Shown here piece by piece: positions 1-5,665 of a DNA stretch of 5,881 nt. Source of the DNA: Bacteroidota bacterium (GTDB lineage Bacteria > Bacteroidota > Bacteroidia > Bacteroidales > UBA10428); NCBI GenBank assembly GCA_024640925.1, contig JAHEEB010000315.1, positions 1-5,881 on the forward strand, in the 5' to 3' direction. The translations under genes and the position numbers were made by a program. Every line of letters starts with the position of its first letter. Within the stretch, counting starts at the first letter, position 1. The notes beneath the pieces are model-generated. The model had not been told where the DNA came from. It did no database searches and worked only from the letters and a program-made list of their open reading frames with translations.

Positions 1-277
1 GATCATTTATTACTTTTGAAATATACTGGCTGTTTACACCTGGTATAGACATAGAATCGATAAGTGATTTGATATTCTTCACATCAGTAGCAAACTCCTG
101 TTCTACAACAATAAGCTTTTCAGTGTTTTTTATTTTCTCACGCAAAAATTTGTTTTCCTTTTCAGGTACCTTATAGTCAAAGAAAACGGCCATAATAACA
201 ATTAAAATTGTAAGTGCTAAAAGCAGCGTAAACCTTAAAATGGCTTTGTTGCGGTCTTGGGAATTAATTGGTTTCAC
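1..277 (-). CDS. tssO: T6SS membrane protein TssO, 5' part (C-terminus beyond window)
   Basis: Only the first 92 codons are in the window. The protein opens with a short basic cytoplasmic segment (KPINSQDRNKAILRF, residues 2-16), followed by one hydrophobic membrane segment at about 15-33 and then a charged stretch starting FDYKVPEKEN (33-42) that looks helical or coiled-coil (about 38-75). This is the usual start of Bacteroidota TssO, a bitopic inner-membrane protein of the T6SSiii envelope complex (family knowledge). The start is GTG at 277-275. An in-frame TAG lies 8 codons upstream of it, with no ATG between, and the next in-frame ATG falls inside the membrane segment. The gene lies 45 bp after the tssK stop and has no obvious promoter of its own, so it probably belongs to the tssE-F-P-K transcript. 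The family call rests on the N-terminal pattern and context. Confidence 0.8.
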   Translation of the reverse strand, partial: MKPINSQDRNKAILRFTLLLALTILIVIMAVFFDYKVPEKENKFLREKIKNTEKLIVVEQEFATDVKNIKSLIDSMSIPGVNSQYISKVIND

Positions 278-322
278 TTTACTGAGTATATTAAATTTGT
301 TACTAATCTAGTTAATTCTTTG

Positions 323-1537
323 TTATCTACCAAACAGACCTTTCTTCGGTTTGATTGTTTCTTCCTCGTAGCCACTGTAATCATTATTACTACTACTGTT
401 ACCGTTATTGTTATTACCAATGACATCTTCTTTAACAAACATATTGGTATCGATTTTCTTTCCAATATAATCGAGATCTGCCAGAACAGAGAATACTGGA
501 GTGAGGGTAGTCATTAGATTTTCTGATGCTTGTATAGCTTGCCTTAAATCATAATGAACATAATTTAAATCAATCAGGTCATTCAAACATTTTTCAAAAG
601 TGCCCTGGTTTAAATCGCACCACTCGGTAAGATAATTGAGCATTTCTTCTTTTCCGTTACCTTGCCATGTGTCAATGCTGTTTTTTATTGTACGGGCAAA
701 AGAAACAACTTTTTCAATCAGATATAAAGGTGGCTGCCATTCTGCTCCCAGATTCATTCCGGCAAGGGCAGTAGAAACGAAACGAACTATTTGTTCTGAA
801 AGGTAACTAATAGCCAGAGCCAATATGTTTTCCTGGTGTTTACTGCGGACTTTCTGAACAATTTTTAAAGAATCGGTTTCTAATGAACGAAAGCTTTTTT
901 TAACGAGTTGCAAAAAGTTATTCAATCGTTCATTCGACCTGATTGCCAAACATGGCGGTACATAGGCGCTGTCGAAAATTATCTGGCCGCCTTTGAGACA
1001 AAAAACATGAAGAGGAATAACATAAGGTCCGGGTCCCTGAACAGATAAGTCTTTCCCCGAAATGACAGATAGACTGTAAGATGGCCTTGTAAAGGGCAAT
1101 CGTGGAGGCTCCTCTGTAGGGTCAGAAACCCCCCAGTTGTCTGGCTTAAAGGGATTTACAGTAATAACGATAAAATAATCTCCGGTAGCAGAATTATCTG
1201 CAAAACCTGGAAAATCAAGCATTTTTATAAATGTCTCAGGTATTGTCCATTCTTTACCCGGAATATTAATGCGAATACCACCTGAGGTTATTGCAGAGCA
1301 TCTCTTTAAGACAACTTTAATCACCTTCTGATTGTCAACATCGGCTCTTATTTCAAGGCTGCTAAGGTTATTGTCTAAAGGAATTAAGCCATATTTGAAA
1401 GGATTCAGGTCTAGTTGTCCTAAATCATTCAATCTTTCAGTCAGGTAAAGATCCTGTCCGATGAAATGGTCCTTGTTGATGCTCATTCCATCAACCCAGT
1501 TAACTGGCCAGTATTCAAATTCCACTGGTTTTATCAT
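323..1537 (-). CDS. tssK: T6SS baseplate adaptor TssK
   Basis: 404 residues, in the range of Bacteroidota TssK proteins and shorter than most proteobacterial ones. TssK links the baseplate wedges to the membrane complex in the cytoplasm (family knowledge). The N-terminus carries the recognisable signature PVNWVDGMSINKDHF (11-25), then LNPFKYGL (44-51), as expected for the beta-rich shell domain that binds the wedge. Residues about 200-350 are mainly helical (LNNFLQLVKKSF, ISYLSEQIVRFV, LYLIEKVVSFARTI), matching the helical part of the family. Residues 374-389 form an Asn/Ser/Gly-rich linker, followed by an acidic patch (EEE, 391-393) and a basic tail ending KPKKGLFGR. The ATG at 1537 lies 9 bp after the tssP stop in an A/T-rich context without a Shine-Dalgarno sequence. 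No membrane segment is seen. The gene is complete and undisturbed. Confidence 0.93.
   Translation of the reverse strand: MIKPVEFEYWPVNWVDGMSINKDHFIGQDLYLTERLNDLGQLDLNPFKYGLIPLDNNLSSLEIRADVDNQKVIKVVLKRCSAITSGGIRINIPGKEWTIPETFIKMLDFPGFADNSATGDYFIVITVNPFKPDNWGVSDPTEEPPRLPFTRPSYSLSVISGKDLSVQGPGPYVIPLHVFCLKGGQIIFDSAYVPPCLAIRSNERLNNFLQLVKKSFRSLETDSLKIVQKVRSKHQENILALAISYLSEQIVRFVSTALAGMNLGAEWQPPLYLIEKVVSFARTIKNSIDTWQGNGKEEMLNYLTEWCDLNQGTFEKCLNDLIDLNYVHYDLRQAIQASENLMTTLTPVFSVLADLDYIGKKIDTNMFVKEDVIGNNNNGNSSSNNDYSGYEEETIKPKKGLFGR
383..415 (-). repeat. Asn/Ser codon-rich low-complexity tract inside tssK
   Basis: These eleven codons (residues 375-385) are nearly all AAT/AAC or AGT and encode NNNNGNSSSNN. 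The tract is a degenerate trinucleotide repeat that would form a flexible linker before the charged C-terminal tail of TssK. It also explains the Thr/Ile/Val-rich open frames that overlap it in other frames on both strands. These are composition artefacts rather than genes. Length changes in steps of three would keep tssK in frame. Confidence 0.7.
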
Positions 1538-1546
1538 ATGAATTAA

Positions 1547-2521
1547 TTATTTAAGCTTTTTAATTTTTAAATCAACTCTGTTAAATTTCTTTGTTGTTTT
1601 GTCTTTATAGGAGTCCATTTCAGTAATAACCAACTCTTTACCTTTTACCAGACTCAGAAATTTAGAGCATGACATATTTTCTGAATTAACATTGAAAATA
1701 ACACTTCTTGTTGTCAAATGATAATATATTTTATCTTCTCCTGCTTTTCCCCTGGAATAATCAACAAGCAACTTTTTGAATTCTTCATTACTGATTGGCT
1801 CATAAGGTTTTTCTACAGGTACAACTACTGGTGTGGGTGCTGGAGTTGGATCAGGTTTAGCTACAACTGGTGGTCTTTGTGGTTCTGGTCTTGGTCTTTC
1901 CACTCTGTTTTCTTTTTTAGAAACCACAATCGATTTGCTCGAAACAAATTTTTTGTTACCATTGATCACAAGGGTTATTTTATAAGTGCCTACTGATTTG
2001 TATTTATGAGTTGGATTTTTTGCTCTGGAATCAACTTTTTTGCTGTCACCAAAGGTCCATTCATAAGAAGTAGCATCGTCATTTTCACATGTAAACCGAA
2101 CATTTTCTCCTACTGTAACTCCTGTTGGACAATCGAATCTCGGAATTACATCTTTTACTTTAGTAACAGGTTTTTCGGTTACAATTACTTCTTTTTGTGC
2201 ATAACAAGAACCGTTGACAGTAAGTTCAATACTGTACTTCCCTGGTTTTTTATAAATATGAGCAGGTGACAATTCTGTGCTTTTAGCACCATCGCCAAAA
2301 TTCCATTTACTTGATTTTACTTTAGGTGTTTTATTGTTAAAGCTTATCATTTCACCGGCGTAAATTTTGCTCTTGTCAACCGTGAATTCAACAACGGGAC
2401 ATTTTTCATAACCGGCCCACTGATAAACAAAGCCAGCTGCACCAATAAATATTACAACAGCAATTATGCGCACTACAATCGGGTCAATTATGTATTCTTT
2501 TTCAGTTTTTTTAGCTGCCAT
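1547..2521 (-). CDS. tssP: PKD-domain inner-membrane protein, probable T6SS TssP
   Basis: 324 residues. A basic cytoplasmic start (MAAKKTEKEY) leads into one membrane segment at about 14-34 (IVVRIIAVVIFIGAAGFV), which puts the rest in the periplasm. Two PKD (Ig-like beta-sandwich) domains follow: about 43-115 with the diagnostic WNFGDG at 73-78 and HIYKKPGKYSIELTV at 88-102, and about 126-201 with WTFGDS at 155-160 and HKYKSVGTYKITLVI at 172-186. Next comes a Pro-rich linker (209-242) and a C-terminal domain (about 243-324) that I do not recognise. It sits 4 bp after tssF and 9 bp before tssK, so it is co-transcribed with baseplate genes. In T6SSiii the TssN, O, P, Q and R proteins form the envelope complex. 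A single-pass periplasmic PKD protein next to TssO fits TssP, but the symbol is assigned by context and recollection of the family, not alignment. The PKD architecture itself is certain. Confidence 0.68.
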   Translation of the reverse strand: MAAKKTEKEYIIDPIVVRIIAVVIFIGAAGFVYQWAGYEKCPVVEFTVDKSKIYAGEMISFNNKTPKVKSSKWNFGDGAKSTELSPAHIYKKPGKYSIELTVNGSCYAQKEVIVTEKPVTKVKDVIPRFDCPTGVTVGENVRFTCENDDATSYEWTFGDSKKVDSRAKNPTHKYKSVGTYKITLVINGNKKFVSSKSIVVSKKENRVERPRPEPQRPPVVAKPDPTPAPTPVVVPVEKPYEPISNEEFKKLLVDYSRGKAGEDKIYYHLTTRSVIFNVNSENMSCSKFLSLVKGKELVITEMDSYKDKTTKKFNRVDLKIKKLK

Positions 2522-2525
2522 ATTA

Positions 2526-4364
2526 TTAATCTATTAAAATTTTGTTCATAAATATACGATAAGGATACGTATTATTTGACTTCTTTCCAAGCTGAAATAA
2601 AAAATCGTTGCACCACATCTTCGTTTCTTCGTTAAAACTGTATGTGTCATGCATAGTTAGATAAATATCAATACAGCGCAACAATCCTTTGTTATATTCG
2701 TCAGGAATAAGTGTACCTTTTTTAATCTCAACTTCCTTAAGGCTTCTGCCAAACCAGGAATATGCAAACGCTTTTAAATCCTCGTTTGTCACAATTCTTC
2801 CACGCGATAGCAAAGCCTGGCGATATGCATTAATCTGATCCTCCTGGCCAAGCTTATCTTGTCCGCCGCGTGTATTTGTTACAAAGGTTGTTGACCCTGT
2901 TTTTAATTCGCTTCCTTCAAACATTTCCAGTTTTGATTCTGCTGTAATATTATTGGTTACACCACCATAAGTGGTCCAGAACTCAATAAAAACATGGTCG
3001 TTTGTGGAGGTTCCTTCAAGATAAACAAAAACAGGTCTCTTTAATTCGGGACTTTTATTCATGTTCATCTCTAACTTCGAGACAACCTGGTGCAGAGTTC
3101 TTAAATCGTCTGTAACCGAAGGCAAATCGAGAAAGCGAAATGAAGCATTCTCATTTTTAACTTTTTCCAAAGCAGTTTGAAGTAGTTCACGGGCGCTTCG
3201 CTTGTCAAAGCTTTGGATTCCATCAGTACGAATAGTGTATGTTTTGGTTCTTTCTTCGGTGCCTGAATAAGAACGGTTTTCAAAATAAACATCCCCATTA
3301 CTGTCTTCCACTTTTTTAAGGTCGAAGAAATAGTCATTATCTGTATTTAAGGGGATAAGATTCAGGTGTTCCCGCGATTTTACCACCATACGGCGAAGTA
3401 CAAGATTAGCAACAGGAAAGGCATTGATTTGGCTTACCAGGTTGTCGATTATTTGAGGTTTTATTCCAACCTGGAATTTAATTTTAACCCAAACAATTTC
3501 CTGTGGTGTCTGATTCAATCCGGCTAATAGGTCTTTTGGGATTTCCGGACCCTGAGTCTCTTTGTTGCGATTTAACTTTGGTGAGTTGCTAACTTGCCAG
3601 AAAAACGATTTGTAGTTATCGGCAATGTTGTTCAAGCACTCGTCAAACCGGGTACTTTTTCCTTCAAGTACGTTATCGATAAGCCATTTATCGTCTTTGT
3701 TTTGTTCAAGACCTTCTTTTACAATAAGTGTTTGTCCATTTATCGACCACTCAGCAATTTTCATATTTCGCAGGAACGATTTTTTAAATTCAGTTCCACC
3801 AATATCAAAATAAAAATTCATTCCTTCGATCGATTCAACATCTTCATTCAGCCTAATTCCCAACCAAAGTACCGATTGTTCAGCCGAATTGTCGCTTGAT
3901 ATCTGAACAACTTTTCTTTCTTTGGTAGTACCACTTATAAAAAGACGATCACGAAATGCCATAAATTGGAGGTTCCCATCAAATAGCTTATAGCTACCGG
4001 CAGGGATAAAATATGTATTGGGCACTTCGGTAGTATACCTTCCGATTGATACAGGTTGACAAAAAAACCTTGTGTCTGGTGTTACTATATGAGTACTTTC
4101 AACAGGCATTGATCGTGCAATGGCATGAGAAGGATAAATTCCGGAACCAACTCCCGGATTCATCAGTTCGATTAACTTTTGTGTGACACGTACCTGCGAG
4201 GCTGATACTTCGCGTGATATACCTTCCAACTCTGAGGCACAGGCCTGTAATAGTAATCCAACCAACGGATCAAAGGCTGTTTCTTCCTCAATTACAGAAT
4301 AACCCCACATTCGTGAAGCATTCTTGAGCATCCGGTCTTTTATCTGATCTGAGTTTTCTGCCAT
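2526..4364 (-). CDS. tssF: T6SS baseplate wedge protein TssF
   Basis: 612 residues, close to the usual TssF length. TssF (VasA/ImpG) forms the baseplate wedge with TssE and TssG and is related to the phage wedge protein gp6 (family knowledge). It is cytoplasmic and has no signal peptide or membrane segment. The N-terminus has the family pattern: a helical start, FDPLVGLLLQACASELEGI (31-49) and a following helix ending LIELMNPGVG (64-73), then a beta-rich region starting PSHAIARSMP (78-87). The C-terminal part has INAYRQALLSRGRIVTNEDL (511-530) followed by KAFAYSWFG, a region typical of Bacteroidota TssF that resembles baseplate J/gp6-type segments. The ATG at 4364 lies 14 bp after the tssE stop. 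An AGGA stands 4 bases before the ATG, close for a Shine-Dalgarno sequence and possibly coincidental. The tssP start follows 4 bp after the stop, which suggests translational coupling. Confidence 0.95.
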   Translation of the reverse strand: MAENSDQIKDRMLKNASRMWGYSVIEEETAFDPLVGLLLQACASELEGISREVSASQVRVTQKLIELMNPGVGSGIYPSHAIARSMPVESTHIVTPDTRFFCQPVSIGRYTTEVPNTYFIPAGSYKLFDGNLQFMAFRDRLFISGTTKERKVVQISSDNSAEQSVLWLGIRLNEDVESIEGMNFYFDIGGTEFKKSFLRNMKIAEWSINGQTLIVKEGLEQNKDDKWLIDNVLEGKSTRFDECLNNIADNYKSFFWQVSNSPKLNRNKETQGPEIPKDLLAGLNQTPQEIVWVKIKFQVGIKPQIIDNLVSQINAFPVANLVLRRMVVKSREHLNLIPLNTDNDYFFDLKKVEDSNGDVYFENRSYSGTEERTKTYTIRTDGIQSFDKRSARELLQTALEKVKNENASFRFLDLPSVTDDLRTLHQVVSKLEMNMNKSPELKRPVFVYLEGTSTNDHVFIEFWTTYGGVTNNITAESKLEMFEGSELKTGSTTFVTNTRGGQDKLGQEDQINAYRQALLSRGRIVTNEDLKAFAYSWFGRSLKEVEIKKGTLIPDEYNKGLLRCIDIYLTMHDTYSFNEETKMWCNDFLFQLGKKSNNTYPYRIFMNKILID

Positions 4365-4378
4365 GGTATCCTAAACTA

Positions 4379-4816
4379 TTAATAATATGAGAGTGGTCCA
4401 AGATAAAAGAATTCGAAATAAGTGAAAGGCTCATTAGTTTGTACTAAAATCGCTTTTATTTTTACTTCAATCCTTTTCTTTACCCTTTTTGAATCTAATA
4501 AGTGTGTAAGTTCTGACTGCGAAATGTTAACTGTTATCTCGAAGTTGTGAAGCCTTCTTTCGTATTTCTCAAGTACATGTAATAGCGAACGCTTTAATCC
4601 TTCTTTTAATCGGTTGTCTGTCATTGTGTTGTCGAAATCGTATTCCCAGATACTGCAACCAAAATCAGGATCTATCCTATATTCACCCATATACGTTGTA
4701 GTAATTAAATGGATGTATTGTGCAACAGATGTTTTTAAGTCGCACGAAGGATGGGCTTTCTGATCTTTTAGTGCCGAAAACCTGATAGGTAATGTATAAT
4801 ACCGATCTTTTAACAT
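4379..4816 (-). CDS. tssE: T6SS baseplate protein TssE (gp25-like)
   Basis: 145 residues, the normal size for the GPW/gp25 family. TssE joins the baseplate wedge to the first ring of the contractile TssB-TssC sheath in the cytoplasm (family knowledge). The family core is visible: a helix SVAQYIHLITTTYMGEYRIDP (30-50), the DFGCSIWEYDF segment (51-61), a helix LKEGLKRSLLHVLEKYERRL (70-89) and beta strands FEITVNIS (92-99) and RIEVKIKAILV (115-125). The conserved EPR motif that pairs with the sheath appears here as E86-R87-R88, with the central proline lost. This is the first gene of the operon. ATG at 4816 is about 30 nt below the likely transcription start and is preceded by an A/T-rich leader. 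tssF starts 14 bp after the stop. Confidence 0.92.
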   Translation of the reverse strand: MLKDRYYTLPIRFSALKDQKAHPSCDLKTSVAQYIHLITTTYMGEYRIDPDFGCSIWEYDFDNTMTDNRLKEGLKRSLLHVLEKYERRLHNFEITVNISQSELTHLLDSKRVKKRIEVKIKAILVQTNEPFTYFEFFYLGPLSYY

Positions 4817-4853
4817 GATATTATTAAGTGTCAGTCAAACGTTATTCTGGTAA

Positions 4854-4884
4854 CAAAAATATCTAAAAATATACAATAGAGAAA
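4854..4884 (-). promoter_or_regulatory. Probable Bacteroidota-type promoter of the tssE-F-P-K-O operon
   Basis: Read on the minus strand, TATTTTTG (4861-4854) matches the Bacteroidota -7 element TAnnTTTG exactly. Nineteen bases upstream is TTTC (4884-4881), one mismatch from the -33 element TTTG. Transcription would start near 4847 and leave a leader of roughly 30 nt before the tssE ATG at 4816. I found no other exact minus-strand -7 match in the intergenic region, which supports this one, although the -33 half is imperfect and AT-rich DNA gives chance matches. Confidence 0.5.
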
Positions 4885-5119
4885 ACCTTACACGAATAAA
4901 CTTTCTTATCATATTATAAATTGTCCTTTTTTATATACTAATCCATGTCCTTCTAATTATGAAAAATGAATTTTTATTGACTACCATTTAATTAATAATA
5001 CTTAGTTAAAATTTGAATATTCCGTTAAAAGTCTGGTTTATAATTGTTTGTATTGTTGAGTGTTTTTTAACCCTGGTTCCAATTCATTATAGAAGTAGAA
5101 CCAACATAACCAACCAAGG

Positions 5120-5158
5120 CTAATCAGCAAAATATCAATATTTTGCGTGTTTGATTAG
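5120..5158. repeat. Two-part palindrome, possible hairpin or operator
   Basis: The inner arms GCAAAATAT (5127-5135) and ATATTTTGC (5138-5146) are perfect reverse complements around CA. The outer arms CTAATCA (5120-5126) and TGATTAG (5152-5158) are also perfect, with an asymmetric GTGTT bulge at 5147-5151. This gives 16 paired positions in 39 bp. No T-run follows on the plus strand, and on the minus strand the sequence beyond is CTTGGTTGG, so a classical terminator is unlikely. A protein-binding operator or an RNA hairpin are the alternatives. Confidence 0.6.
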
Positions 5159-5187
5159 AATGAATTTGTCATTAGATAATATATGGA

Positions 5188-5272
5188 TTAACCCCTTGAT
5201 TAAGATTAAAAACTTATATGATTGCTTGTTTACAAATTAACAACTTCTAAATCGGGACTAATTCGGGGTTAA
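5188..5272. repeat. Separated inverted repeat TTAACCCC / GGGGTTAA
   Basis: TTAACCCC at 5188-5195 is mirrored exactly by GGGGTTAA at 5265-5272, 69 bp apart. The right copy extends into the palindrome GGTTAACC (5267-5274). A third partial copy, TTAACCC, lies at 5067-5073. G/C runs stand out in this AT-rich background, so paired regulator sites or the closing stem of a folded RNA are both possible. Confidence 0.4.
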
Positions 5273-5289
5273 CCAAACTAGATCAATAG

Positions 5290-5313
5290 TTTAGATTTGT
5301 ATTTATATCTAAA
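5290..5313. repeat. Short inverted repeat TTTAGAT / ATCTAAA
   Basis: The arms at 5290-5296 and 5307-5313 are perfect reverse complements around a 10-nt spacer. As RNA the stem extends to nine pairs with one G-U pair. The left arm overlaps the TAGATTTG promoter-like match. A/T-only repeats like this are common by chance in such DNA. Confidence 0.35.
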
Positions 5314-5425
5314 TTCGATTATTGTTTATTAATATGGGATAATCTTGATTTAAATGATTTTTTTTTTACAAAAAGTACGTAAAGAATTTTGAGATCAAAT
5401 AAATTGTATATATAATTATAACTTG

Positions 5426-5447
5426 GATTTCTTTTAATAAAGAAGTC
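5426..5447. repeat. Hairpin with 9-bp stem and TAAT loop
   Basis: GATTTCTTT (5426-5434) pairs with AAAGAAGTC (5439-5447) across the tetraloop TAAT, with one U-G pair as plus-strand RNA. It lies about 220 bp upstream of the exported-protein gene. No run of T follows directly, so it is not a textbook terminator. It may be a leader structure or chance. Confidence 0.35.
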
Positions 5448-5665
5448 AATAAATGTCTCTTTGTATAAGATAATGTCTGTTACTGATATGTAGATAAATT
5501 TCCTTAATGGTAAAGATTATTCAAAATAAAATGGAAAAAAACGATAATAGAGAGATAAGTAAATTGAATATAACAACATTAAGGGATTTTATCAATTTCT
5601 GATTCTTTTAATATAAAGGTTGTATAAAAATTTTCATAAATAATAACAACTTAAAATTACATATT

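Larger units (their letters stand above)
4817..5665. other. Long AT-rich intergenic region between divergent units
   Basis: About 850 bp separate tssE from the divergent exported-protein gene. I see no tRNA, rRNA or convincing protein gene in it, and only very short open frames. It holds the likely tssE promoter, several inverted repeats (5074-5079 with 5098-5103, 5120-5158, 5188-5272, 5290-5313, 5426-5447) and a run of ten T at 5358-5367. A plus-strand TAGATTTG at 5292-5299 fits the -7 consensus but has no TTTG at the right distance upstream. The region could carry regulatory sites or an unannotated small RNA, or be the decayed edge of the T6SS locus. The sequence alone does not decide. Confidence 0.6.

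Noticed and set aside
257..517. Plus-strand 86-residue and minus-strand 63-residue open frames at 257-517
   Set aside because: They overlap the 3' end of tssK and the start of tssO in other frames. Their Thr/Ile/Val runs come from the AAT/AGT repeat of tssK.
1718..2269. Two plus-strand open frames (92 and 87 residues) opposite tssP
   Set aside because: They are antisense shadows of the PKD gene. Their composition (runs of Phe, Trp, Tyr and Ser) mirrors its codons and shows no domain.
3101..3337. Minus-strand 78-residue open frame inside tssF
   Set aside because: It lies wholly within tssF in another frame, with no recognisable motif. tssF is continuous there.
3594..3899. Plus-strand open frames of 101 and 62 residues opposite tssF
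   Set aside because: They are antisense to a well-supported gene and overlap one another in different frames.
4959..4991. Ten-codon open frame starting MKNEFLLTTI
   Set aside because: It is too short, has no supporting context and lies in AT-rich DNA where such frames arise by chance.
5358..5367. T10 run as a rho-independent terminator
   Set aside because: No adequate GC-containing stem precedes it on the plus strand, and no gene ends nearby on either strand.
4817..5665. Insertion sequence, CRISPR array or tRNA in the gap
   Set aside because: There is no transposase-like frame, no regularly spaced direct repeat and no cloverleaf. The inverted repeats differ from each other and do not bound a coding element.
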